Positions 16,577 to 25,415 are shown, counted from the first letter of the stretch. The stretch: 64,000 nt of DNA from Muribaculaceae bacterium (GCA_029060725.1 JAIDTL010000135.1:1-64000); one strand, 5' to 3'. Program-made: numbers and translations. The notes: generated from the sequence alone by a model not told the origin.

Positions 16577-18610
16577 ATGAACAATATTAAGACTTTTATG
16601 GCCGGAGGGGCTTTGCTTCTCGGGTCGATGACAACAATGGCAAAAGAGAATCCAAATTTTGATTATAAGGTAGACCGTTTCGCTGATATTGAAGTGCTTC
16701 GCTATGAAGTCCCGGGCTTCAATGAGCTGACACTTCAGCAGAAAGAAATGCTCTACTATCTGTCTGAGGCTGCCCAGTGGGGCCGCGACATTATTTGGGA
16801 CCAGAACGGCAAGAACAATCTAAAGCTCCGTCGTATCCTTGAGAAAATCTATCAAAAATATGACGGCGACAAGAACTCAGCCGATTGGAAGGCTTTTGAA
16901 AAGTATATAAAGCAAGTATGGTTTGGCAATGGACCTCACCACCACTACTCCAACGACAAGTTTATTCCCGAATTCTCACAAGCCTTCTTTGAGGAGCGCG
17001 TAGGGGGACTCTGCAAACACTGTGTAGGAGCAAACGATGACGCTGAAAGAGATGAAATCATAGCAGAAATCACCAAGTATATCTTTGACCCCACATACAT
17101 GCCTAAGAAGGTAAGCCTCGACTCAACAGGTGACGTAATAGTCAATTCGAGCGTCAATTTGTATGACGGAGTCACACAAGAGGAGGTAGAGGCATACTTT
17201 GCTGCTAAGAAAAAGCCCAACGATCCCACTCCTATTTCCTACGGACTGAATTCCAAGATAGTCAAAGATAAAGATGGCAACATCGTGGAGCAGACATACA
17301 GCCTCAACGGACTCTATGGAGAGGCAATCCGCAACATTATCTATTGGCTCGACAAAGCAAAGAGTGTAGCCGAGAATGATGCGCAGAGAGCATATATCAC
17401 AAAACTGATCGACTACTATATTACCGGCGACCTGCGTCTTTTTGATGAATACTCCATACTATGGGCAGAAGATACAAACTCAGACGTAGACTTCGTCAAT
17501 GGTTTTATAGAAAGCTACAATGATCCATTGGGCATGACAGGAAGTTGGGAAAGCTATGTCAACTTCCGCAACCGCGAGAGCACCAAACGCACAAAGATTA
17601 TCTCTGACAACGCACAGTGGTTTGAAGACAATGCTCCTATCGACCCACAGTATAGAAAACCGAAAGTAAAGGGTATCTCAGCTAAGGCGATCAATGCAGT
17701 GATGCTTGCCGGCGATGCTTATCCCGCCACAGCAATCGGCATCAATCTTCCAAATGCTGACTGGATCAGGGCAGCGCACGGAAGCAAGTCTGTGACAATC
17801 GAGAATATCACAGAGGCATATTCAGAAGCAGGGAAAGGGAATGGATTCCGCGAAGAATTCGTAATAGATGCCCCAACTCGCGAACTGATGGACAACTATC
17901 TCTATCAGACTGACATGCTTCATACCGACCTCCACGAATGTCTCGGACACGCCTCAGGCCAGCTTGCCCCCGGCACTGACCCTGACGCACTTAAGGAAAA
18001 CGGATCAACTCTTGAAGAAGCACGCGCCGACCTCTTTGCCCTCTACTATTTAGCAGATCCAAAACTAATAGAACTGGGCATACTCGACAATCCGGATGCA
18101 TATAAAGCAGAATATTATCAGCAGATGATGAATGGACTGATGACTCAGCTCAACCGCATCGAACCAGGCAATGACATCGAAGAGGCTCACATGCGCGACC
18201 GCCAGTTGATCGCAGCATGGACACTTGACCATGCAAAGAAGTCAAAAGCAGTAGAACTCGTCAAGAAAGGGGGCAAGACATATCTTAAAATCAATGACTA
18301 CAAGGAGCTTCGCAATCTATTCGGCCAATTGCTTAAAGAAATCCAGCGCATCAAGTCTACCGGCGACTACAAGGCAGGCAATGACCTTATCCAGAAATAT
18401 GCAGTGAAGGTAGATCCAAAGCTTCATAAGGAAGTGCTCCAAAGATACTCTACACTTGACATACCCCCTTACCGCGGATTTGTCAATCCGGTATACGTGC
18501 CTGAGTATGACAAAGATGGCAACATCACGGATGTGAAGATCACCTACAATGAAAGCTATCCGGAGCAGATGCTTCGTCTGAGCCGCAACTATAATGCGCT
18601 TGGGAGGTAA
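16577..18610 (+). CDS. Dipeptidyl-peptidase III (family M49)
   Basis: This zinc metallopeptidase removes dipeptides from the N-termini of peptides. The active-site motif is DLHECLGHASGQ, with His453, Glu454 and His458 as ligands and base; the third ligand is in LEEARADLFALYY (Glu481). The HECLGH form, instead of the HELLGH of most M49 enzymes, is the one described for Bacteroides thetaiotaomicron DPP III, whose length (about 675) also agrees with the 677 residues here. A signal peptide (residues 1 to about 22, ending near TTMAKE) suggests export. Together with the C69 dipeptidase it points to peptide use in the periplasm. The next gene starts five bases after the stop. Confidence 0.93.
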   Translation: MNNIKTFMAGGALLLGSMTTMAKENPNFDYKVDRFADIEVLRYEVPGFNELTLQQKEMLYYLSEAAQWGRDIIWDQNGKNNLKLRRILEKIYQKYDGDKNSADWKAFEKYIKQVWFGNGPHHHYSNDKFIPEFSQAFFEERVGGLCKHCVGANDDAERDEIIAEITKYIFDPTYMPKKVSLDSTGDVIVNSSVNLYDGVTQEEVEAYFAAKKKPNDPTPISYGLNSKIVKDKDGNIVEQTYSLNGLYGEAIRNIIYWLDKAKSVAENDAQRAYITKLIDYYITGDLRLFDEYSILWAEDTNSDVDFVNGFIESYNDPLGMTGSWESYVNFRNRESTKRTKIISDNAQWFEDNAPIDPQYRKPKVKGISAKAINAVMLAGDAYPATAIGINLPNADWIRAAHGSKSVTIENITEAYSEAGKGNGFREEFVIDAPTRELMDNYLYQTDMLHTDLHECLGHASGQLAPGTDPDALKENGSTLEEARADLFALYYLADPKLIELGILDNPDAYKAEYYQQMMNGLMTQLNRIEPGNDIEEAHMRDRQLIAAWTLDHAKKSKAVELVKKGGKTYLKINDYKELRNLFGQLLKEIQRIKSTGDYKAGNDLIQKYAVKVDPKLHKEVLQRYSTLDIPPYRGFVNPVYVPEYDKDGNITDVKITYNESYPEQMLRLSRNYNALGR

Positions 18611-18615
18611 GTAAA

Positions 18616-19065
18616 ATGGATACAAGTAGCATTGAGGAGAAGGCTGCGGCCATACGCAAGGAATTCTATGCCTTTCGGAATGGAATGATAGCCGACACGC
18701 TAAGAAAAGGAGGACTGGAGCAGAAGTATATCTTCGGGCTCCAGCTTCCTCAAATAAAGGATATCTCAGTCAGATATCGTCCGGATAATGAAGATGACAG
18801 TGCTGCTTTGGCTAAATTATTATGGAACGACACTGAATGTCGTGAAGCCCGGCTGCTTGCGTGCCATCTTATGCCTCCGGATACGATGACAAAAGAAGAA
18901 GCTCAGGAATGGGCAGAGGGAATCCTGACAAGAGAAGAGGCAGATATACTTGCATTCCGACTTTTACGCCATCTTCCTTTCAAAAGCGAATTGGCTAATT
19001 ATCTTGAAGGCGCTGAGTCAGAACTCAAGAAATATACAGCTACAGCAATTAGAAGATTTATATAA
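18616..19065 (+). CDS. Short AlkD-like / DNA alkylation repair superfamily protein
   Basis: The 149-residue protein is soluble, acidic and largely helical. The segments KYIFGLQLPQIKDI and AKLLWNDTECREARLLACHLM resemble HEAT-like repeats of AlkD-type DNA alkylation repair proteins, which recognise alkylated bases. Family members are usually 220-240 residues, so this one lacks the C-terminal third and may not be a working glycosylase. The start at 18616 lies five bases after the DPP III stop and the GH35 gene begins 18 bases after its own stop, so the three look co-transcribed despite unrelated functions. The assignment is from pattern only. Confidence 0.65.
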   Translation: MDTSSIEEKAAAIRKEFYAFRNGMIADTLRKGGLEQKYIFGLQLPQIKDISVRYRPDNEDDSAALAKLLWNDTECREARLLACHLMPPDTMTKEEAQEWAEGILTREEADILAFRLLRHLPFKSELANYLEGAESELKKYTATAIRRFI

Positions 19066-19082
19066 CATAAACTGACAATATC

Positions 19083-21479
19083 ATGAGACTTAACATCAGA
19101 ACAGCACTCCTTGCTACATTCGGAGCCGTGATGACACTATTCATGGTACAGGATATCGAAGCAGCGAATGCAAAGACAACGCCGGGTAAGGAATCCGGAA
19201 AATTTGAGGCAGGAAACGGGACGTTTCTTCTAAATGGAGAACCCTTCGTGGTGAAAGCGGCTGAGCTGCATTATCCGCGTATTCCAAAGCCTTATTGGGA
19301 TCAGCGCATCAAACTTTGCAAGGCTCTTGGGATGAATACCATCTGCCTCTATACATTCTGGAACTCTCATGAGCCGAAGGAAGATCAATTTGACTTTACC
19401 GGGCAGAATGACCTCAGGGAGTTTATCAAGCTATGCGAAGAGAATGACATGAAAGTCATCTTACGCCCCGGTCCATACGTGTGTGCAGAATGGGAAATGG
19501 GTGGTCTTCCTTGGTGGCTCTTAAAGAAAAAAGATATCAAACTTCGTGAGAATGACCCATATTTTCTGGAACGCGTAGATAAGTTCCAGAAAGCAGTTGC
19601 CGATCAAGTAGGCGACCTTACGATAGCCGACGGCGGCCCAATCATCATGGTGCAAGTGGAAAATGAATATGGCAGCTATGGCAAAAACAAGCCCTACGTA
19701 GCAAACATCCGCGATATGCTCCGCAAGAATTTCGGCGATAATGTGACACTTTTCCAATGTGACTGGTCGTCAAACTTCACAGACAATGGTCTCGATGATC
19801 TCATTTGGACGATGAACTTCGGGACCGGAGCCAACATCGATGAGCAATTCAAGAAATTGAAGGAACTTCGTCCGGAAAGCCCGTTGATGTGTTCTGAATT
19901 CTGGAGCGGATGGTTTGACAAATGGGGAGCCAACCATGAGACACGACCATCTGCCGACATGATAGCAGGAATCGACGAAATGCTGTCAAAAGGGATTTCA
20001 TTCAGTCTTTACATGACACACGGAGGCACAAACTGGGGTCACTGGGCTGGAGCCAACTCACCGGGTTTTGATCCTGACGTGACTTCTTACGATTATGACG
20101 CTCCAATCAGTGAAAGCGGACAAATCACGCCTAAGTATATGGACCTGCGCAATACACTTGCCAAATACTACGACGGCAAAAAGCTTCCTGCTATACCGGC
20201 TACCGTCAAACCAATCGAAATAAAGGAATTCCAATTTGAAAGTGTAGCGCCGCTCTTTACCAACCTTCCGGAAGGGAAGAAGACGCGTGATATCAAGACA
20301 ATGGAAGAGTTTGACCAAGGATTTGGCAGCATCATCTATCAGACCACTCTGCCGGAATTGAAAAATGGTGGAGTGTTGACGATCAATGAACCTCACGACT
20401 ATGTCCAGGTATTTGTCGACGACAAATATGTAGGCACCCTCGACAGGCGTATGGGTGAGAAAAACATCCAATTGCCGATTTGCCCTAAGAATGCCAAACT
20501 CGATATTCTTGTTGAAGCCATGGGGCGTATCAATTTCGGACGCGCCATAAAAGACTTCAAAGGAATCACCGACAATGTGACAGTGACTGAAGAACGCAAC
20601 GGGTATTCATTCACCTGCGACTTGAAGAACTGGACAGTATTCAATCTTGAAGACACTGAAGAATTCTATGAGTCGATGGAATTCCTACCTATAGGAGCAT
20701 TTACTCCGTCAGACGACGGACGTCTGCCTCGCGGCGTCTACAAAGGGACATTCAATGTCAGCAAACCCTCTGACACCTTCCTTGATTTTGAGACTTGGGG
20801 CAAAGGGCTTGTCTATGTCAATGGTCATCCTCTCGGACGCATCTGGGACATAGGTCCTCAACAGACACTATATATGCCCGGATGCTGGCTTAAGAAGGGA
20901 GAAAATGAGATAATGGTGTTTGATATTCTTGGACCAAAAGAAGCGAAATCTGCAGGTCTCAAGGAGCCAAAACTCGACAATCTTCATGTAAACAAACCTA
21001 CCACACATCGCGCTGAAGGAGAAAATTTAGATCTGAGCGGAGAGCAACCGGTATTGACCGGAACATTCCAACCCGGCAACGGATGGCAAGAATTTAAATT
21101 TGAGGCTCCGGTGGAAGGACGTTGGCTATGCCTTGAGGCTGTCAATTCTATCGATGGAAAGGATGTGGCATCAATAGCAGAGTTATATGTGCTCGATCAG
21201 GATGGCAACCGCTTGTCGCGTGAGCCATGGACGGTATATTATGCCGACAGCGAAGACACCAAACGTAAGAACTGCGCGGCCAACAAAGTTTTTGACCTTC
21301 AGGAATCTACTTATTGGAGCACTTCGAAGGGGGTAGCATTCCCACATTATCTTGTGATAGACCTTGGAGGAGACAAGAAGATATCCGGCATACAGTATCT
21401 GCCTCGCATGGAAAGCAATGTGCCCGGGGGAATAAAAGATTTTAAGGTGTATTTGAGTGGGGAGGCTTTTAAGAAGTAA
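19083..21479 (+). CDS. GH35 beta-galactosidase with C-terminal carbohydrate-binding-like domain
   Basis: This exported 798-residue glycosidase should release terminal beta-galactose. The signal peptide covers about 28 residues. The catalytic barrel has the GH35 start ELHYPRIPKPYWDQRIK, the acid/base in QVENEYGSYG (Glu195) and the nucleophile in MCSEFWSGWFD (Glu272). Beta-sandwich domains typical of GH35 follow. The last 140 residues (from about 655, GNGWQEFKFEAPVEGRWLCL to DLGGDKKISGIQYLPRM) look like an F5/8 type C discoidin fold, which binds sugars. There is no SusC/SusD pair or sensor nearby, so the enzyme is an orphan. A long 9-bp tandem array starts three bases after the stop codon. Confidence 0.94.
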   Translation: MRLNIRTALLATFGAVMTLFMVQDIEAANAKTTPGKESGKFEAGNGTFLLNGEPFVVKAAELHYPRIPKPYWDQRIKLCKALGMNTICLYTFWNSHEPKEDQFDFTGQNDLREFIKLCEENDMKVILRPGPYVCAEWEMGGLPWWLLKKKDIKLRENDPYFLERVDKFQKAVADQVGDLTIADGGPIIMVQVENEYGSYGKNKPYVANIRDMLRKNFGDNVTLFQCDWSSNFTDNGLDDLIWTMNFGTGANIDEQFKKLKELRPESPLMCSEFWSGWFDKWGANHETRPSADMIAGIDEMLSKGISFSLYMTHGGTNWGHWAGANSPGFDPDVTSYDYDAPISESGQITPKYMDLRNTLAKYYDGKKLPAIPATVKPIEIKEFQFESVAPLFTNLPEGKKTRDIKTMEEFDQGFGSIIYQTTLPELKNGGVLTINEPHDYVQVFVDDKYVGTLDRRMGEKNIQLPICPKNAKLDILVEAMGRINFGRAIKDFKGITDNVTVTEERNGYSFTCDLKNWTVFNLEDTEEFYESMEFLPIGAFTPSDDGRLPRGVYKGTFNVSKPSDTFLDFETWGKGLVYVNGHPLGRIWDIGPQQTLYMPGCWLKKGENEIMVFDILGPKEAKSAGLKEPKLDNLHVNKPTTHRAEGENLDLSGEQPVLTGTFQPGNGWQEFKFEAPVEGRWLCLEAVNSIDGKDVASIAELYVLDQDGNRLSREPWTVYYADSEDTKRKNCAANKVFDLQESTYWSTSKGVAFPHYLVIDLGGDKKISGIQYLPRMESNVPGGIKDFKVYLSGEAFKK

Positions 21480-21481
21480 TG

Positions 21482-21643
21482 ATTAGTCTAATTAGTCTAA
21501 TTAGTCTTATTAGTCTTATTAGTCAGATTAGTCTTATTAGTCAGTTTAGTCTTATTAGTCTAATTAGTCGTATTAGTCCAATTAGTCGTATTAGTCCAAT
21601 TAGTCGTATTAGTCCAATTAGCCGGATTAGGCTAATTGGACTA
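21482..21643. repeat. Large 9-bp tandem array, 18 units of ATTAGTCnn
   Basis: Eighteen nonamers in a row fill the space between the GH35 gene and dprA, which converge here. Fourteen match ATTAGTC plus two variable bases exactly, and the others carry a single or few substitutions. In units 10-15 the variable pair alternates GT/CA, giving an 18-bp higher-order repeat, so the array has grown by duplication of pairs. No insertion breaks the phase. Confidence 0.92.
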
Positions 21644-21663
21644 ATTTGATTTATAAGAAATAT

Positions 21664-22791
21664 TCAGTATTGGATTAGGGAGAAGCGGCTGCCCGGGAGA
21701 CGCTGGACTATTCCGTCGAATTCCATTTCGCCGAGAGAAGCCATAAGGTCGTGGATGGGGATTCCGGTGCGCTCGCGCAGCGCATCGACAGGCATTGGCT
21801 CTTGAATGAATCGCAATGCGTCGTAAATGAGCTTTTCATTGCCTTTCAGCTCCGGGAAGAGATCTCGCTGCTTGGGAGCGGCCTTGACGGTCCTCGGTTG
21901 CCAACCGAGCATCGACATCATCTCTACGGCAGACCCAGCCATCATCGCCTTTTGGCTACGAATAAGCCGATTGCAGCCGGCACTCATCTCATCTCCAATG
22001 CGTCCGGGAAGGGCAAACAGCTCTCTGCCGTATGATGAAGCCACGGCAGCCGTAGACATAGCTCCACCTTTTTCGGCTGATTCAGCTACAATCACAGCGT
22101 CGGTCATAGTAGCTACTATACGATTTCTTTCAAGGAAACGACTTCTGTAGGGAGTCACACCGGATGGATATTCAGAAATAATTGCACCGCCCGCCGCGAT
22201 GATACGACGCGCGAGATCCCTGTTTGCGGCAGGATAAATTGTATTGAGTCCATGAGCTACCACAGCTACAGTAGGCAATGAAGCCTTTAGAGCAGCTTCA
22301 TGAGCAGCAGAATCGATGCCAAGCGCAAGACCACTTACAATCACCATTTCGGGGAAATAAACCGCCATATCTTCGACAAGAGACCCTACATATCTGACTC
22401 CGTATGATGTAGAATGTCGAGTTCCCACTATGCTCATCATAGTCTCAGCATCAAGATTGGCATTTCCAAGTCGATAGAGGGTCAGAGGAGCACGGTCAAT
22501 GTCGGTCAGTCGGTAGGGATAGTCATCATCAGTAAGAGAAAACGACATTATTCCATGACGCTGCATAAACTCCGACTCTTTTTTAGCTTTGAAAAGAGCT
22601 TCATCACGCACCATCTTGTCAAGGAATGGAGCGAATTTTATATTCAATCTTGCTGAAAGTTCCAGTTGCGATGCAGTGAAAAATTCTTCAACAGTGACCC
22701 CACATTTCTCCATTTGGCGCACAAAAGAAGCATCCGTGCCGGGCACGAATGAAAGAGCCATACCGAGAAATCTATGATTATCCACCGTCAA
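21664..22791 (-). CDS. dprA: DNA-processing protein DprA
   Basis: DprA loads RecA on single-stranded DNA during natural transformation. The Rossmann-like domain shows MSIVGTRHSTSYG, IVSGLALGIDSAAHEAAL, GLNTIYPAANRDLA and RNRIVATMTDAVIVAESAEK. The last 60 residues form a winged-helix-like C-terminal domain. The full-length start is a TTG at 22791 that overlaps the TGA of the thioesterase gene by four bases, suggesting translational coupling; the next ATG, ten codons later, is the alternative. It is the last gene of a four-gene minus-strand cluster. Bacteroidales carry dprA and comF widely even though competence is rarely demonstrated. Confidence 0.93.
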   Translation of the reverse strand: MTVDNHRFLGMALSFVPGTDASFVRQMEKCGVTVEEFFTASQLELSARLNIKFAPFLDKMVRDEALFKAKKESEFMQRHGIMSFSLTDDDYPYRLTDIDRAPLTLYRLGNANLDAETMMSIVGTRHSTSYGVRYVGSLVEDMAVYFPEMVIVSGLALGIDSAAHEAALKASLPTVAVVAHGLNTIYPAANRDLARRIIAAGGAIISEYPSGVTPYRSRFLERNRIVATMTDAVIVAESAEKGGAMSTAAVASSYGRELFALPGRIGDEMSAGCNRLIRSQKAMMAGSAVEMMSMLGWQPRTVKAAPKQRDLFPELKGNEKLIYDALRFIQEPMPVDALRERTGIPIHDLMASLGEMEFDGIVQRLPGSRFSLIQY

Positions 22792-23210
22792 TTGATGTAT
22801 TTAGCGAATATCTTTGCCAACTCATCGCCACGCGAAAGCTTGCCATTTTTCAAGACAACGACGTTGACAAGCCCTTGGCACACCAATTCTCCACCGGGAC
22901 GCATTATGTCCTGATGGAAAATGAATCTCGGACCTTTGCGTTCCAATCTAAGGCAAGATAAGAAAGTCTCGTTGCCACGCAAAGAGGAAATGTATTCAAT
23001 CTCAACTTTACGCACTACGGCATCTATGCCCTGATTGTGCATTTCCACGAAAGAGAGGCCCGCATCGCTGCAGAATTTATGACGAGTATGCTCCATATAA
23101 TGAAGATAGTTGGCGTTGTTGACAATCTGCTCACAGTCGAGTTCATAGTCGCGCACCTCCATCTCCATGATGAAGCAGTATTTACGGTTTGTATTCTTTA
23201 ATATTCTCAT
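22788..23210 (-). CDS. Acyl-CoA thioesterase, hotdog fold (YbgC/4HBT-like)
   Basis: This small cytoplasmic thioesterase should hydrolyse acyl-CoA or 4-hydroxybenzoyl-CoA type substrates. The family hallmark is VRDYELDCEQIVNNANYLHYMEHTRH, which I see at residues 19-44 in a close variant: the catalytic Asp, the NNANY turn and the HTRH end. The start at 23210 lies two bases after the preceding stop; an internal ATG at 23168 gives the more usual N-terminus (MEMEVRDYELD), so the first 14 residues may not be translated. The physiological substrate cannot be told from sequence. Confidence 0.88.
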   Translation of the reverse strand: MRILKNTNRKYCFIMEMEVRDYELDCEQIVNNANYLHYMEHTRHKFCSDAGLSFVEMHNQGIDAVVRKVEIEYISSLRGNETFLSCLRLERKGPRFIFHQDIMRPGGELVCQGLVNVVVLKNGKLSRGDELAKIFAKYIN

Positions 23211-23212
23211 TT

Positions 23213-23677
23213 TTAATATCTTGGTACATACAGAATGCTTAAAGGAGAATCCTTTAAGTAGATCACTTCATACTTGCTTTCGGTCTTTTGCCTAATGATA
23301 TTGCAATCAAATAGAGTAAGGCTGCCCGACTCAATCCAAGTCTTGCCGGCCTCAATAGACTCATCTTCATTAGCCTTCCTATAAATATGTAGCAGATAGC
23401 TGCCGGGACGACGTTCAATAGTATGGTGAAGAAAGTTTGCAACCATTTCAGAAGCAAACATAAAGTTGACAAAAATGAAGAATGCTATTGTAGGTGTCAT
23501 AGTCAAGACAACTATCAGCCCAAGAATGAGCCATCTAATGTCAGCGATACAACCGACTACAACAAAAGCTAAACCAACAGCAACCACCAGCCAAAGAATC
23601 CAAGCAGTGGATGGAGTCAGAATCAGTGTTTTAAAAATGGTATTTCGACTGACCGTGAAAGGTTGAGGAGTATCCAT
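23213..23677 (-). CDS. Two-helix membrane protein of unknown function
   Basis: The 154-residue protein has two adjacent hydrophobic segments at about 24-46 and 48-72, then a soluble domain of about 75 residues that ends in SPLSILYVPRY. The layout resembles small proteins with a helical hairpin anchor and a cytoplasmic beta-rich domain. I do not recognise the family. It is flanked at short distance by an Ntn hydrolase gene (25-bp gap) and the thioesterase gene (2-bp gap), so it is part of the same operon. Confidence 0.75.
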   Translation of the reverse strand: MDTPQPFTVSRNTIFKTLILTPSTAWILWLVVAVGLAFVVVGCIADIRWLILGLIVVLTMTPTIAFFIFVNFMFASEMVANFLHHTIERRPGSYLLHIYRKANEDESIEAGKTWIESGSLTLFDCNIIRQKTESKYEVIYLKDSPLSILYVPRY

Positions 23678-23701
23678 AGAAAATTCTATCCGACAGCCAC
23701 A

Positions 23702-24829
23702 TTACTTAGACTGATTATTTGCCCGGAATTTTTGATATATTAATAGGTTTTGTTGGGGTATTGTCTGAAGATATCCCGTACCTTCGGGATTTCTAAGACG
23801 AGAAAGCCTTATATACTTATCGCCATTGCCGTAATGCTTGGGAAACACCTCATCACGACGCTTCTTGGATAAGTCAGAAGCCTTTGAATGCCCATTGGCT
23901 TGAGTTCCCCTTAAATCCGGATTGATACCGTCAGGACCTTCTACGACAGGGTAAATATCCGCTACAGGAGGATATCCAAGACCTGTCCACATGACATAAT
24001 CCTTACCGGCGTGTTTCCGGACTTCCTTATCGGAGGGGCTGCAACCTTCAATGACTATTGTAGCGCAAGACTTATAGCGAGGTATAAAGTCCTGGTCGAT
24101 GATCCATCCATCTTCGATTCCTTCCGCCATGTCTTTGTCCATCATGCTGTGATAGAACGAACGCGACAAGACCTCAGTCAAGAACTCGGGAGTGATGTCA
24201 TTATTTTCAGCAGCCGGGCGAAGAAGATGGAGAGCATTGGCTTCCCTGACAAAGCCGTAACCCTCATTTGGGCGTCCGCAATGGCTATAGTTAGTGCGCA
24301 CGAGCATGTGGTCAGGAGAATCCTTAAGATCAATTCTGATATAAGAATGATTGTTGGTCTCAAAATATGCTCCTGCTCCTGTAGCATCTATAACACCGAA
24401 ATTTGCTTCCACACCCATAGGACGAGGGAGAGAGTCGAGAAGGCGAGCAAAGTCATCGACAGTCACACAGCAACGCAATGCTTTAGACATGACGAAACCT
24501 TCCTTGTCCATATCTTTTTCCGGGACTTTATCATCCTTAAGATTGTAGGAAGCAGTGTTCATTATTGCGAACCCTTCGCTGTTGAAGCCGGTCCAGCACT
24601 CTTTCAGTTGCTTGTCGGAAGCATTGAAAAGTCCGGTATATCCAAATCCTTCAGGACCGGGAGCCACATACTCTACCTTGTTGTCAATATTGGAAGTATC
24701 TCGATGCTTCCAAAGCATCGGGCGTCCGTATGGACTCAGTTCTGCTCCAATAATTGCACTGGTACATGCATAGGAATTCTGAAAAAATCCTAATAGAAAA
24801 CAAATCAATATGCCTACGTGTTGTTTCAT
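23702..24829 (-). CDS. Secreted Ntn hydrolase, C45/penicillin acylase-like
   Basis: The start is set at ATG 24829, five bases after a candidate -7 element; the longer frame to 24991 would run through the promoter and across DUF4250. The signal peptide ends at SYA and cleavage exposes Cys22, followed by TSAIIGAELSPYGRPML and WKHRDTS, the N-terminal nucleophile block of C45-type acyl transferases and linear amide hydrolases. GFNSEGFAIMNTASYN and GVIDATGAGAYFETNNH are further family blocks. It probably cleaves an amide bond in the periplasm; candidate substrates include N-acyl amino acids and bile-salt-like amides, but this is open. First gene of the dprA cluster. Confidence 0.85.
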   Translation of the reverse strand: MKQHVGILICFLLGFFQNSYACTSAIIGAELSPYGRPMLWKHRDTSNIDNKVEYVAPGPEGFGYTGLFNASDKQLKECWTGFNSEGFAIMNTASYNLKDDKVPEKDMDKEGFVMSKALRCCVTVDDFARLLDSLPRPMGVEANFGVIDATGAGAYFETNNHSYIRIDLKDSPDHMLVRTNYSHCGRPNEGYGFVREANALHLLRPAAENNDITPEFLTEVLSRSFYHSMMDKDMAEGIEDGWIIDQDFIPRYKSCATIVIEGCSPSDKEVRKHAGKDYVMWTGLGYPPVADIYPVVEGPDGINPDLRGTQANGHSKASDLSKKRRDEVFPKHYGNGDKYIRLSRLRNPEGTGYLQTIPQQNLLIYQKFRANNQSK

Positions 24830-24834
24830 TGGTG

Positions 24835-24866
24835 CGAAGATAATAAAAAAAACAGAAAGCACCAAA
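24835..24866 (-). promoter_or_regulatory. Promoter of the dprA cluster (TTTG-N20-TATCTTCG)
   Basis: TTTG (24866-24863), a 20-base spacer and TATCTTCG (24842-24835) match the consensus with one mismatch. Only five bases separate the -7 element from the ATG, so the mRNA would be leaderless or nearly so. Confidence 0.65.
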
Positions 24867-24899
24867 TTATAATAAAAAATATCCAATAAAATTACAGAT

Positions 24900-25079
24900 A
24901 TGGAAATGATGCCCAAAGACCCGGTCATGTTGATGAGTTTTGTCAACATGAAGCTTCGCGATGAATACCGCACTCTTGAAGACTTCTGCACTTCATTTGG
25001 AATAGATGAAACAAAACTAAAATCCCAGATGGAAGCAGCAGGTTTTGAATGGATGCCGGGGATTCGCCAATTCCGTTAA
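24900..25079 (+). CDS. DUF4250 domain protein
   Basis: This 59-residue frame is a real small gene. It reads MPKDPVMLMSFVNMKLRDEY, then TLEDFCTSFGIDETKLKSQM, AAGFEWMPGIRQFR, which is the complete DUF4250 pattern: a PKDP start, LLSFVN-like core and a short helix-turn-helix-like second half. DUF4250 proteins are short, conserved across gut Bacteroidetes and Firmicutes and of unknown function. ATG 24900 is taken; 24906 is an alternative that puts Met directly before the MPKDP block. It diverges from the Ntn-hydrolase gene over 70 bp. Confidence 0.88.
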   Translation: MEMMPKDPVMLMSFVNMKLRDEYRTLEDFCTSFGIDETKLKSQMEAAGFEWMPGIRQFR

Positions 25080-25241
25080 AAAGTCGTTTACAATGTTAAA
25101 AATGTCAGCAAAGCCAACCATTTGGCATGGCAATGCGTTACACTTATACAAAAAGCAATATGGCGAAGCATTCCGGTTTCGTGAGAAAGTGAGAATGCGG
25201 TTTTAAGTTTAGTTAGATATAGTTTATAGTGGAATCGTGAG

Positions 25242-25274
25242 GGAGAGTCGCTGTGTTAGCGGCTCTCCTTTTTT
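25242..25274 (+). terminator. Intrinsic terminator downstream of DUF4250
   Basis: GGAGAGTCGCT pairs with AGCGGCTCTCC (one G-T wobble) around a 5-base loop and is followed by TTTTTT. It ends the plus-strand transcript. Confidence 0.88.
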
Positions 25275-25278
25275 GTTT

Positions 25279-25313
25279 AATGCATAATGCTTAATTCATA
25301 ATGCATAATTATT
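25279..25313. repeat. 7-bp tandem array (AATGCAT/AATTCAT type)
   Basis: Units AATGCAT, AATGCTT, AATTCAT, AATGCAT and AATTATT follow the terminator in exact 7-bp phase. Confidence 0.8.
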
Positions 25314-25415
25314 TTGACAATAGATCCCTTACAAAAACAAAGCATGACCAAGAATCTTCTTGATCATGCTATTATAAGATAATTATATGCTAATGAAAGA
25401 TTTTCGCGACTAATC

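Noticed and set aside
21482-21643. CRISPR array
   Set aside because: The repeat unit is 9 bp with two variable bases, there are no spacers of 25-40 bp and no cas genes.
24829-24991. Longer N-terminus for the C45-like hydrolase
   Set aside because: The extra 54 codons cover the promoter and overlap the divergent DUF4250 gene, and would bury the signal peptide.
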